Below are positions 23,160 to 30,854 of a DNA stretch of 32,605 nucleotides, piece after piece (position 1 is the stretch's first letter; each line of letters opens with the position of its first letter). Source of the DNA: Streptomyces diastatochromogenes. Lineage in GTDB: Bacteria; Actinomycetota; Actinomycetes; Streptomycetales; Streptomycetaceae. The position numbers were made by a program, and so were the translations under genes. The stretch is from NCBI GenBank assembly GCA_001550305.1, contig LRTP01000588.1, positions 1 to 32,605 on the forward strand, given 5' to 3'. The notes under the pieces were generated by a model that saw nothing but the letters and a program-made list of their open reading frames with translations, ran no database searches and had not been told where the DNA came from.

Positions 23160-23378
23160 TCAGCTGTGCCGTCGCCGACGTCGTAGAGCAACAGCGGTGT
23201 TGATGAGGGCCCCGAGCAGAGTGCCCCCCAGCAGCCATGGCACAGAGTGGACAAGCGATGCCGTGTAGTCGGAGAACGTCCGCGACAGCCCGTACCCAAG
23301 CAATCCACCTGTAAGCAGGATCGCCCAGTTCAGCAAGAGAAGCGTCCAACCGTTCCGAGCGCGCAGCCAGTCATTCAC
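23160..23378 (-). CDS. Small two-helix membrane protein
   Basis: A 72-residue protein starting at GTG 23378 (AGGA about 8 bases upstream). It has two hydrophobic helices, WTLLLLNWAILLTGGLLGYG and VPWLLGGTLLGALINTAVAL, separated by a short polar loop, and a C-terminal run of arginines that predicts a cytoplasmic tail. A GTG at 23393 is an alternative start. No family was recognised. It is close to the transposase but transcribed independently. Confidence 0.5.
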   Translation of the reverse strand: MNDWLRARNGWTLLLLNWAILLTGGLLGYGLSRTFSDYTASLVHSVPWLLGGTLLGALINTAVALRRRRRHS

Positions 23379-23516
23379 GGGAGCATCCTGCACCCAGCAG
23401 GCCAGGCCATCAACACCTGATTACCTTGTAGGACCGGAATCGCAAGCCCGATGTCAATCGCACACCACGTCGTTAGCTCGGGCGCTGCGTGGGCGCGTCT
23501 GGCCGCGGGTCCTGAT

Positions 23517-24470
23517 TCAGCCGTGCTGGTGCTGGACGAGCGCGGGCGGTGTCCTGCTCATGTACCAACCCTCGACGCGGGGTCCGACGAGGTTGGACGG
23601 CCAGCCTGCCGTCTCGACGGCGGCATCGTAGACGGCGTCACCGAACGCCACAATGGCCTGGTGCGGGTCCGCTGTCTCCCTGAGCTTGGCCCACGGCAGA
23701 CGAACCAGACCGGCGTCGGGATGCCAGGCGGCGCCCTCAACACCCCAGGACCGGCCCCCGAGACCGTCCGGCTGGGGCCAGATGTACGCGTACATGCCGG
23801 CGTTCGGCGCCTTGGCATCCCCGAAGGAGAATCCCACCGACACGTACGCGTCACGCTGGGCGTTTTGCATGAACGGCGGCTGGTGGGGCGTCGGCACGGT
23901 GGGCTGCGCCCGGTAACGCGTGGCGGACAGGTCGAAGCCGCCCCACATCACACCGACCCGGGGACGGTGTCCCAGGAAGGGGGCCTGCCACGCCTCGAGC
24001 CCGTCAGCGGCGAGGTTCAACGCTGTCCAGATCAGCCGGGCCGTGTGGCCATCCCAGGTGCGTTCGACGTGATCGTCCTCGAAGCACGGCGGGGCATCTG
24101 GAATCTCGCAGATCAACGAGCTGCGCGGTCGGTGTATGCCGAGCTCGTCTGCCGCATCGCAGAAGGACGCATAGAACATGGCGACTGATCCCTTGGACAA
24201 TGGCACCGTCCGCGAGCCATTGTCGGCCTCGATGACCACACCACCGTCGAGCAAGTTGTAGTGCACCGTGAAGGTCACACCTCGCTGCCGAAGGGTTGGC
24301 GTTCTGAGCCCCCGGGGGGTGACATCGAGGACGGTGTTTCCCCAGCCGACTTCGAAGGGCTCGTCGAGGGTGTACTTGCCTGCGACCTGTACCACCCGGT
24401 TCACGTAGTCAACCATGGGTGCCAGGTCCTCATAGTCCAGCGTCGGCCACGCATTGAGACGTTCGCTCAC
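23517..24470 (-). CDS. DUF5996 family protein
   Basis: A 317-residue protein of the DUF5996 family. Recognisable phrases are AWPTLDYEDLAPMVDYVNRV, GKYTLDEPFEVGWGNTVLDV, FTVHYNLLDGGVVIEADNGS, YASFCDAADELGIH and GHRPRVGVMWGGFDLSATRY, then FMQNAQRDAYVSVGFSFGD and SFYAYIWPQP-like AGMYAYIWPQP. The length is typical and the gene looks intact. It starts at GTG 24470 with GGGAGG about 7 bases upstream. The function of the family is not established; it is cytoplasmic by sequence. It stands alone between mobile-element remnants. Confidence 0.85.
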   Translation of the reverse strand: MSERLNAWPTLDYEDLAPMVDYVNRVVQVAGKYTLDEPFEVGWGNTVLDVTPRGLRTPTLRQRGVTFTVHYNLLDGGVVIEADNGSRTVPLSKGSVAMFYASFCDAADELGIHRPRSSLICEIPDAPPCFEDDHVERTWDGHTARLIWTALNLAADGLEAWQAPFLGHRPRVGVMWGGFDLSATRYRAQPTVPTPHQPPFMQNAQRDAYVSVGFSFGDAKAPNAGMYAYIWPQPDGLGGRSWGVEGAAWHPDAGLVRLPWAKLRETADPHQAIVAFGDAVYDAAVETAGWPSNLVGPRVEGWYMSRTPPALVQHQHG

Positions 24471-24654
24471 AGAGAGCCTCCCAGCGTGTCGATGGGATCA
24501 GCGGGAGGAGACGTCAGGTGATGCGCCCGCTCCCGCATGCAGCGACGGGCGGGCCTCGGACACCGAACTGCGATCCAGTACCCAATTCTCACACGCAGAT
24601 CAGGGTCCTGCCCGCTCGGGTGGCGCCGGGCGTCCGACGTGCTGGACCAGCAGC

Positions 24655-24880
24655 CGCGCATCTTCATGCCGGCACGGTGATCACGCCGAATCGCCGCGTG
24701 CAGCTCGACCTTGGACATCTGCGGCAGGACCTTTCACCAGGAGCACCCCGGTGCTGGCCTGGCAAGTACCCCAGCTCTGTCAAAACTCGTGAACAACACC
24801 CGACCGTGGATCTGGGTGCCTCCCAAACCCGCGAACAACTGACGGCACTACTCGTGAACAAAGCCATCAATAGTTGTCAC
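24655..24880 (-). mobile_element. IS21-like left end with truncated istA start
   Basis: ATG 24718 opens MSKVELHAAIRRDHRAGMKM, which resembles the beginning of IS21 IstA transposases; the frame loses resemblance after about 21 codons. AAGGT lies about 10 bases upstream. Between this start and 24880 are three copies of a 13-bp motif and a terminal GTGACAACT, as expected for the multiple terminal repeats of an IS21 end. The rest of istA and all of istB are absent. Confidence 0.5.
24784..24861. repeat. Three 13-bp direct repeats, AACTCGTGAACAA type
   Basis: AACTCGTGAACAA at 24784-24796, AACCCGCGAACAA at 24826-24838 and TACTCGTGAACAA at 24849-24861. They are candidate transposase-binding sites of the IS21-like end. 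Confidence 0.75.
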
Positions 24881-25025
24881 CTTCGGAACGGGGCGAACTG
24901 GGTCTTCGGCTCACCCGAAGCAGGCTGGCCGTCACCAGCGAGGCATACCGCGTGGCACAGTCGGTCTGAGGCCGCGGCGCCCCCAACAACCACTCCTTGC
25001 CGCCCTGTCACGTTGGCGCGGCTGC

Positions 25026-25643
25026 TCAGCCCTGACGGGGAGGATTTCGGCTGGCCACGGCCATCTCCTTCCTCACCCGACCTCGGTCAAGGCACCACGC
25101 GCCCAGACCCACCAGCACGGCCGCCCCGAACCCGTACGCCGGCAGCCACAGGGTCGTAGTAGCTGACAGGCAGTCGGCAACAGCATCATGGACCTTGGCC
25201 TCCTGCGCATGAGCCAGGGCAGCTCTGTCTCGACCAACCAGGTTCGCCAGCGCGGCCTCCGCCTGGATGCCCTCGTACCTGCCCGTCTCAGGACACCCGC
25301 GTCGAGTGCCTGGCATCGGAAACAACCACGCCGAGCGCTGCAGCACGGGGGCCAGCGTGATCGCTACGCACAGGCCGACGACCAGTGAAAACGCGGCCAG
25401 ATTCCGCATGTACGCAGATCCGAGGCCGGGCATCCATGTCGGCAGTCGGTAAAAGGAGAAGATCACCGCAAGAAGCGTCAACCCGATGTAAGTGGAGAAC
25501 CATTGCCAGGAACCCTGCGCGAGTGCGGCCGTCAGCACGGCGGCGAGCGCAATGCCGATGACCCCCGGCTGACCGGGAGTGTCACGGCCCGCACCAATGG
25601 ATGTCGATTGCCAGGCTTCTTGAAGGCTGGGGTGGTCGTCCAT
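25026..25643 (-). CDS. Membrane protein of unknown function, about four helices
   Basis: A 205-residue protein. Hydrophobic segments are GVIGIALAAVLTAALAQG, FSTYIGLTLLAVIFSFYRL, LAAFSLVVGLCVAITLAPVL and YGFGAAVLVGLGAWCLDRG. Between the third and fourth lies a polar domain of about 60 residues (ETGRYEGIQAEAALANLVGR, AHAQEAKVHDAVADCLSATT) likely outside the membrane. The ATG at 25643 is chosen because AGGAG lies 6 bases upstream; the GTG at 25649 overlaps that SD. No family was recognised. It is bounded by repeats of the GTGACAACT type at 24872 and 25982, so it may be the passenger of a small mobile cassette. Confidence 0.65.
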   Translation of the reverse strand: MDDHPSLQEAWQSTSIGAGRDTPGQPGVIGIALAAVLTAALAQGSWQWFSTYIGLTLLAVIFSFYRLPTWMPGLGSAYMRNLAAFSLVVGLCVAITLAPVLQRSAWLFPMPGTRRGCPETGRYEGIQAEAALANLVGRDRAALAHAQEAKVHDAVADCLSATTTLWLPAYGFGAAVLVGLGAWCLDRGRVRKEMAVASRNPPRQG

Positions 25644-26008
25644 GGTCACTCCTGCATGGTTCGGAGGCCATCAGCATCCGGGCATGATGCGCCTCGACAT
25701 GGCGCCATGCCGGACCCGCCCGGATGTACCGCCCGGTTGGCGGGGATTCCAGGCCGGCCGCTGCCGCCTACGGGCCGGAGCCGTAACGCCTCGCGCCACG
25801 GGCGGCGGCCCGGGGTGCCAAGCGCCCTTCCCGGCAATCTCCCCTTCACCGAGCCGACCCGTGCCCGGACGCTCCTGAAGCCCGAGAGCGACATCCAAGG
25901 GCCGAGTCGCTGAGCATCGACCGCGAGGCGTGACCCGCCGAAATACCGGATGCCGGGCTTGGTGACAGCAAACCTGCCTTGGTGACAACTATCGCGCTGC
26001 GGCTCACC
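25644..26008. other. Gene-free interval with a cassette-type end
   Basis: No gene is supported. The interval ends in a repeat like that of the TmrB cassette: GTGACAG at 25962 and GTGACAACT-N5-GCTGCGGCTCA at 25982-26006. Confidence 0.55.
25958..26006 (-). repeat. Second copy of the TmrB-cassette end
   Basis: Read leftward it gives TGAGCCGCAGC, five bases, AGTTGTCAC and a second TGTCACC 20 bases later. The left end of the cassette at 5622 has the same arrangement with the same 20-base spacing, and the intervening bases are also similar (AGG-AGG). Confidence 0.65.
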
Positions 26009-26537
26009 TCACCGGGGCGACCGCCTGCCGGCCCGGCCGCCCTCCCAGCGCATGCCGAGAGCGTCGAGTTCCGCGTGGCGCTCGGGGGTGAGTTTCGAGG
26101 CCCTGCGGCGGGTGTTGTCGAGGAACCCACCCAGCTTGACCGGGACGCCGCCAACGTCTTCGACGTGCTTGCGCGGCACGTTCAAGTGCCCCTCGCGGGC
26201 GTGGAACTGACGAGCCGCAGCGAGATGGCCAGCCCACCGGTCGGCTTGCGTCCGGCGCGCAGGCGGCTGCTCTGCCACGCCGGCGGCCTCAAGACCCAGG
26301 ACGCTGTCGAGCATCCACTGCTGCGCGGGCGTCAGCGCATCCCAGCCGACCCGCTGCGCCATCGTCCAGGCTCCGAGGTCCTCGCCCTGCACGAGCACTT
26401 CGCCTGCCCGTACGGGCAGCGCCAACGCCGGACCGGACATGCATGAGCGTGAGGTGGAAGCCGCGCTGCCAGTCGATACCCCACGCGGGACACCACGCCG
26501 GATCGATCGCATCCAGTGCCTCCATTGCCTCACCAGT
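26009..26537 (-). pseudogene. Helicase-associated-domain protein fragment, frameshifted
   Basis: The C-terminal part of an actinomycete helicase with helicase-associated (HA) repeats. One frame gives ALDAIDPAWCPAWGIDWQRG and FHLTLMHV. After a frameshift near 26440 another gives EVLVQGEDLGAWTMAQRVGW, LTPAQQWMLDSVLGLEAAGV, HLAAARQFHAREGHLNVPRK and LGGFLDNTRRRASKLTPERH, ending ELDALGMRW. The helicase motor domain is missing. A fragment of probably the same kind of gene lies at 30855-31001. Its stop lies just beyond the cassette-type end at 26006. Confidence 0.75.
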
Positions 26538-26772
26538 CGGCAACTCGCTTCGCGTTGTCGAGGGCGGGAAAGAGGGCGCGGGCGACTTCTGGGGCAGGTG
26601 CGATGAAGGTGCCGTCCGCCTCTACGAGGATGGTGGACGGGGCGTCTTCTGTGGTGATCGTGCCTTTCACGAAGGTCTTGCGGTTGTGGGTTCTGGTGAC
26701 GTGGGCGCCTACCAGCAAGGGGGTTTCCAGGGGTACCGGGCCCTGGTAGCGCGTGTGGAGTGAGATGGTCAT
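26530..26772 (-). pseudogene. Thioesterase fragment (PaaI / hotdog type)
   Basis: An 80-codon frame reads TRYQGPVPLETPLLVGAHVT, NRKTFVKGTITTEDAPSTIL, VEADGTFIAP and ends ARALFPALDNAKRVADW. This is the second half of an acyl-CoA thioesterase of the hotdog fold. The first half, with the usual catalytic region, is missing. The ATG at 26772 is probably fortuitous, because the family needs about 80 more N-terminal residues. Its 3' end overlaps the start of the HA fragment by a few bases. Confidence 0.65.
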
Positions 26773-26851
26773 GCCCGGTCTTGCGGCGGCGGCACACTCC
26801 CGCTCCTAGGGACTGTCGTCAAAGCGATCTTGACTAGTGGATCATGGTCGG

Positions 26852-27103
26852 GTGATACGTCGCCATGAGTTGTCCGATGTCGAGTGGGATCTGCTGCGGC
26901 CTTTGCTGCCGACATCCTCGACGGGCCGTCCTCGGTTGGACGACCGCACAATCCTGAACGGGATTGTGTGGAAGTTCCGGACCGGGGTGGCCTGGCGGGA
27001 CGTGCCCGAGCAGTACGGGTCGTGGGCCACGCTGCACACCCGGTTCCGTCGCTGGGCCAAGGACGGCACCTTCGAGCGGATGCTGCAGGCCGCGCAGGCT
27101 AAG
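26852..27103 (+). pseudogene. IS5-family transposase, 5' half
   Basis: VIRRHELSDVEWDLLRPLLP, GRPRLDDRTILNGIVWKFRT, GVAWRDVPEQYGSWATLHTR and KDGTFERMLQAAQAK form the N-terminal DUF4096-type domain of a Streptomyces IS5 transposase. The frame is broken after AQAK by the IS630-type insertion at 27104 and runs to an adventitious stop at 27118. The next expected residues (ADAASDIDW) appear at 29241. GTG 26852 is the likely start; a GTG at 26837 is an alternative. Confidence 0.88.
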
Positions 27104-27134
27104 TGGTCTGCGTCGTAAGTCCTTCGGGGGTTGA

Positions 27135-28301
27135 TCATGTTTCCGGTGTGGCGGAGGATTCTTCTGGGTGATCGGCGGTGTGCCGGTCGAGTCTGGCCAG
27201 CAGATCGTCCAGGTCGGAGGTGGTGAACTTCCACTGGAACGGCTGTGCCGTGGCGTTGTAGCGGTCTTCGAAGGCTCGGAGCCGGTCTTGGACCTCGTTG
27301 AGGTCGGTGAAGTTGTTGGGTGAGACGACCTTGCGCTGGACGATCGAGAAGAAGATCTCGATCTGGTTCGTCCAGGAGGCGTGTACCGGGGTGTGGACCA
27401 TGACGGCGTTCGGAAATCTGCTGGTCAGGCGGTCGATGGCCTTCTTCCCTCTATGGGAGGACCCGTTGTCGACGATCCAGAAGACGCGTCTGGCGGTGGC
27501 GTAGGGCTCTTGTTTCATGACCTCGGTGACCAGGTTCATGAACGGCACGATGCCGGTGGTGGGTTCGCAGCGGCCCAAGACGCGCGCTTGGTGGACGTCG
27601 TAGGCCGCCAGGTAGGCCAGGGCGCCGCTGCGCTTGTACTCGTGGTTGACGCGCGTGGCCCGGGCCTGTCCGGGTGCCAGGGTCGGGTGGCAGCGGCAGC
27701 GGGCCTGGATGGAGGTCTTTTCGTCCGCGGAGATCACGTACTCGTCATCGTCGAGTGGCTTGCCCTGCCAGGTGCGGGCGTACAGGTCCATCACACGGGC
27801 GGCCTTGGCACGGAAATCCGGGTCGCGGATGAAGATCCAGGACCGGTACTGCCAGGGCTTGAGCGCGTCCTCGCGTAACCAGCGGCGCACCGTGGACGCG
27901 GAGATGCTGTCGGTGATCCCGCGCGCGTTCAGCTCGGCGGCCAGTTCCGGACATGACCAGCGCGACAGCGGTAGGCCGGTCTCGGCCGGCAGTTGGCAGG
28001 CCAGGGCCTTGGCCTCGACGACCTGCACAGGGGTGAAACGGGCCGGGCGCCCCGAGCGTTTGCGGTCGGCCAGGGCCGGCAGCCCGCCGTCGGCGAACCG
28101 ACCGCGCCAGGTGCGCACGGTGTCCACATGCAGCCGGGTCTCGGCAGCTATCCGGGCGTTGCCCCGGCCGCGCGCCGCGAGCAGAACGACTATGGCCCGC
28201 TGCCGAGCCCGGTGCTCAGTCTTGTGGCCGTAGGCCATCTTCTTCAGGCGGTGGCGCTCCGCGGCGGTCAGGGTGAGGCACACGGCGCGGCCCAGGGGCA
28301 T
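27135..28301 (-). CDS. IS630-family transposase
   Basis: A 388-residue transposase that appears intact. The N-terminal HTH reads HRARQRAIVVLLAARGRGNA, RIAAETRLHVDTVRTWRGRF and GLPALADRKRSGRPARFTP. A second HTH (LNARGITDSISASTVRRWLR) follows. The DDE triad is visible as D in VISADEKTSIQARCR, D in FWIVDNGSSHRGKKAID and E in VHASWTNQIEIFFSIVQRK. The ATG at 28301 is preferred over TTG 28310. It lies 31 bases from the left inverted repeat of its own element, so that terminus is at the gene's 3' side. Confidence 0.92.
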   Translation of the reverse strand: MPLGRAVCLTLTAAERHRLKKMAYGHKTEHRARQRAIVVLLAARGRGNARIAAETRLHVDTVRTWRGRFADGGLPALADRKRSGRPARFTPVQVVEAKALACQLPAETGLPLSRWSCPELAAELNARGITDSISASTVRRWLREDALKPWQYRSWIFIRDPDFRAKAARVMDLYARTWQGKPLDDDEYVISADEKTSIQARCRCHPTLAPGQARATRVNHEYKRSGALAYLAAYDVHQARVLGRCEPTTGIVPFMNLVTEVMKQEPYATARRVFWIVDNGSSHRGKKAIDRLTSRFPNAVMVHTPVHASWTNQIEIFFSIVQRKVVSPNNFTDLNEVQDRLRAFEDRYNATAQPFQWKFTTSDLDDLLARLDRHTADHPEESSATPET

Positions 28302-28372
28302 GGGAGGCAACGGCCAATCTCGGGAGAGTCATTCGGGTGATCGACACCCTCTCCCATCTCCTCGGCTGTGTC

Positions 28373-29059
28373 TCACGCTGATCTGATGAGCCAGCTGGCC
28401 AGGACTCCAAGAGCGGCGACTGCCCCGGGGGTCAGGATCCCGAGAAGAGCATCTGCGCATGCGCGGGCTGCCCGGTATGCAGTCGAGGGTTCGTTGAGGC
28501 CAAGTCCGACGGCCGCATGCCGAGAGATCTTCACGGTTCCCGGTGAGCCTGAGATCCCCGAACTGTGAACCATCGCCTGCCCCATGGGACCCATGAGTAC
28601 CTCCTTGTCCGCAAGGAGGGCGACGCCTCGGCAGTCCTTGATCCAGAACTGGTCCAACCAGCCAGTCTTGCTGGGGACACGAACTCGACGTATCTGCGTC
28701 AGCTTGCTCAGATCGACCGTGCGGTCGCCCGTGACAGTCCGAGCAGTCACAAGCTGCCAACCAGGGCCGTGCCGTACCGAACGAAACGTCGTGTACAGGA
28801 GCGGAAATCCCAGCGCCAAAGCCAACCCCGCGAACATGGCGGGCACCCACGCACCGGACCGCATTACCCCGAATCGCTCCAAGAGCGCAGGTACAACGAT
28901 GGCGCCCCCTACGGCCCCACCGAGAACTGCAGCACCCACGTGCAAGCGACGACGGGATGTCTCGGCCGGAACCGCCGCCCGTGACGCCTTCTCGACGACG
29001 ATGCCCGTGCCAGCGGCGCGGGCCGCGGAGCGGAACTTCTTCTCCTGCTTCTTCGACAC
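28373..29059 (-). CDS. Membrane protein of unknown function, passenger of the IS630-type element
   Basis: A 228-residue protein. A basic N-terminus (MSKKQEKKFRSAARAA) is followed by two helices (HVGAAVLGGAVGGAIVVPAL and WVPAMFAGLALALGFPLLYT). A soluble beta-rich segment, WQLVTARTVTGDRTVDLSKL to QFWIKDCRGVALLADKEVL, resembles a bacterial PH-like domain. A last helix (LLGILTPGAVAALGVLASWL) ends the protein. Start is GTG 29059. It lies 71 bases upstream of the transposase start, in the same orientation and inside the same inverted repeats. No transposition role is evident, so it is inferred to be cargo. Function unknown. Confidence 0.7.
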   Translation of the reverse strand: MSKKQEKKFRSAARAAGTGIVVEKASRAAVPAETSRRRLHVGAAVLGGAVGGAIVVPALLERFGVMRSGAWVPAMFAGLALALGFPLLYTTFRSVRHGPGWQLVTARTVTGDRTVDLSKLTQIRRVRVPSKTGWLDQFWIKDCRGVALLADKEVLMGPMGQAMVHSSGISGSPGTVKISRHAAVGLGLNEPSTAYRAARACADALLGILTPGAVAALGVLASWLIRSA

Positions 29060-29235
29060 CAGCGGAGCGTACCTGCAATCTTCTGAGGCGTGACCCCTGC
29101 GCCGAGTCCAACCTCACCGAGACGTCAGACCTCGGATCAGCCGCCCGTTGAGACGATGCCGGTTGAGCCCCTGACAACTGCCCAGCACTGCTTGGACTCC
29201 GACGTCAACCCCCGAAGGATTTCCGGAGCCGACCA

Positions 29236-29821
29236 CTAAGGCGGACGCGGCCAGTGACATTGACTGGCTCACCTCGGTCGACTCCACCGTCGTCCGCGCC
29301 CACCAACACGCCGCCGGCGCCCGAAAAGGGGGCTCCGCAACCGGGCGCTCGGCCGCTCGCGCGGCGGACTGACCAGCAAAATCCACCTGGCGGTCGACGG
29401 ACTCGGCCGCCCACTCGCTCTGGTCCTCACCGGCGGGAACACCAATGATTGCACCCAGTTCACCACGCTGCTCGACGCGATCCGGGTGCCCCGGTTGGGC
29501 GTGGGTCGCCCCCGGGTCCGGCCGGCGCACGTCATCGGCGACAAGGGCTACAGCTCGAAGGCGATCCGCACCTGGCTGCGGCAGCACAACATCACCCACA
29601 CCATCCCCGAGCGAGCGGACCAGATCGCCAACCGACTCCGGCGCGGCCGTTCCGGTGGCCGCCCACCGTCGTTCGACAAGCAGCTCTACAAGCGCCGCAA
29701 TGTCGTCGAACGATGCTTCAACAGGCTGAAGCAGTGGCGCGGCATCGCAACGCGATACGACAAAACGGCCGAGTGTTATCAGGCAGCCGTCACCCTAGCC
29801 TCACTCCTCATGTGGGTGTGA
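29236..29821 (+). pseudogene. IS5-family transposase, 3' half with -1 frameshift site
   Basis: After the insertion the IS5 protein resumes: ADAASDIDWLTSVDSTVVRA, then HQHAAGAR. A -1 shift at CGAAAAGGGGGC leads to LRNRALGRSRGGLTSKIHLA, then VLTGGNTNDCTQFTTLLDAI, AHVIGDKGYSSKAIRTWLRQ, RRNVVERCFNRLKQWRGIAT and a final ASLLMWV. The aspartates in VDST and GDKGYSS and the glutamate in VVERCFNRLK are the DDE triad. The A-run/G-run is probably a programmed frameshift signal, known in this type of IS, rather than a mutation. Confidence 0.85.
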
Positions 29822-29837
29822 TCTTTGGCGCCGATAC

Positions 29838-30755
29838 CTAACCGACCAGGCGGCGGCACCAGTCCAGGGGGGTGACGGTGATAGCCCGGCCTGGGTCACG
29901 GTCCCACTCGGCGTGGAGGCCGACTGCTTCTAGAGCAGCCACGACCTCGTGGCCGATGACTGCAGTGGTCTCGGACGAGCCGTCGAAGCCGCCGTAGAGG
30001 AGCATCAGTCCGTGGCCGGCTGCGGCGGAATCCGTGCACTGGGTATGGAAGTAGACAAAGCCGCGGGCGTTGGGCCCGCCTTCACCGCCTATCTCGGTCT
30101 GGCCGCAGCTACGGCAACAGGTGAAGTTCTCGCGGGAGGTGATACCGGCCTCCTGCAGGGCGGCGAACGCGCGAGTGAGTCGCTCAGGGTCGGTCTCGCC
30201 CTGCCATGCGGCTTGCTCCGCGACCCGCTCCAGCCACAACCGGTCGGCCAGCGCCTCCGCCTGCTCTCGCGAAACGGGCCGGCGGTCCTTGGTGACCAGG
30301 TACTCCTCAGCAAGCTCGGCCAGTTCGGCGCGGGAGGCGTAGCCGCCGACCAGCACTTCGCGGACGCGCTTCCCCAACTCCTCGCGCTCGTCTTCGTCGA
30401 GGTCGAGCGGCGGCACCTCGCGGGCGGGGCCCATGTCCAGCAGCGACCAAGCCAGACCACCGTCCCAACCGGCCTCCTGGCGGGCCCAGCCGGCAATCGC
30501 CGCAATCACGGCCTCGGGCCCGTCGGCGATCGCCTGGAAGTGCCGGTCAGCGGCACCGTCGCGGTACTCCAGCGTGTAGTCACCACCGGCCTTATGCCAG
30601 ACCTGGGCGAAGACGTCAGGCAGGTCGGGTATCCGCTGGACCACCAGGAACCGGTCACCGTCACCACCGATTCGCCGAACCAACCCAGCTAGCTCCTCGG
30701 CGGACGCACGGACGTACCGCTCCCAGTTCTCCGTCTTCACCACGATCTCGAGCAT
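29838..30755 (-). CDS. DUF6891 domain protein inside an IS5-type unit
   Basis: A 305-residue soluble protein, MLEIVVKTENWERYVRASAE onward. The N-terminal third (DGDRFLVVQRIPDLPDVFAQ, GGDYTLEYRDGAADRHFQ) is an alpha/beta module. The C-terminal part, ITSRENFTCCRSCGQTEIGG, GFVYFHTQCTDSAAAGHGLM and LLYGGFDGSSETTAVIGHEV, is the DUF6891 domain with a CCRSC cysteine cluster that could bind metal. ATG 30755 is chosen; the longer open frame to 31001 crosses the IS5 end and is a helicase fragment. The gene lies between the IS5 transposase stop and the right inverted repeat, convergent with the transposase. Role of the family unknown. Confidence 0.82.
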   Translation of the reverse strand: MLEIVVKTENWERYVRASAEELAGLVRRIGGDGDRFLVVQRIPDLPDVFAQVWHKAGGDYTLEYRDGAADRHFQAIADGPEAVIAAIAGWARQEAGWDGGLAWSLLDMGPAREVPPLDLDEDEREELGKRVREVLVGGYASRAELAELAEEYLVTKDRRPVSREQAEALADRLWLERVAEQAAWQGETDPERLTRAFAALQEAGITSRENFTCCRSCGQTEIGGEGGPNARGFVYFHTQCTDSAAAGHGLMLLYGGFDGSSETTAVIGHEVVAALEAVGLHAEWDRDPGRAITVTPLDWCRRLVG

Positions 30756-30854
30756 GCCCAGACTCTGACACACCCCTCTGACTACAGACCTCCCGGGACC
30801 CGACCAGCCCTGATCCTGGGTGGTCGTTGGCCAAGGTTTGACGACAGTCCCTAG

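Larger units (their letters stand above)
24471..25025. other. Interval with IS21-like remnants only
   Basis: Apart from an istA-like start at about 24655-24718 and a cluster of repeats at 24784-24880, no gene is supported. A leftward frame ending at about 24881 in the residues GEPKTQFAPFRR resembles the GEPK tail of the pseudogene at 6353 but has no recognisable body. Confidence 0.5.
27104..29235 (-). mobile_element. 2.1-kb IS630-type element with passenger gene
   Basis: The element interrupts the IS5 transposase. Its ends are imperfect inverted repeats, 26 of 31 positions matching, beginning TGGTC and sharing TCCTTCGGGGGTTGA. CTAAG is directly repeated outside (27099-27103 and 29236-29240), and removing one copy plus the element rejoins the IS5 frame as AQAK-ADAASDIDW. 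It carries an IS630 transposase and a membrane protein gene, both leftward. IS630 elements are usually about 1.2 kb with a single gene. Confidence 0.85.
26810..30850. mobile_element. 4.0-kb IS5-type unit with nested insertion and passenger gene
   Basis: The unit starts with GGACTGTCGTCAAA (26810-26823) and ends with its exact inverted copy (30837-30850). It is flanked on both sides by CTAG (26806-26809 and 30851-30854), the target duplication expected for IS5-type insertion. Inside, from left: the 5' half of an IS5 transposase, a 2.1-kb IS630-type element, the 3' half of the IS5 transposase, then a DUF6891 gene. A plain IS5 of this group would be under 1 kb. Confidence 0.85.
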
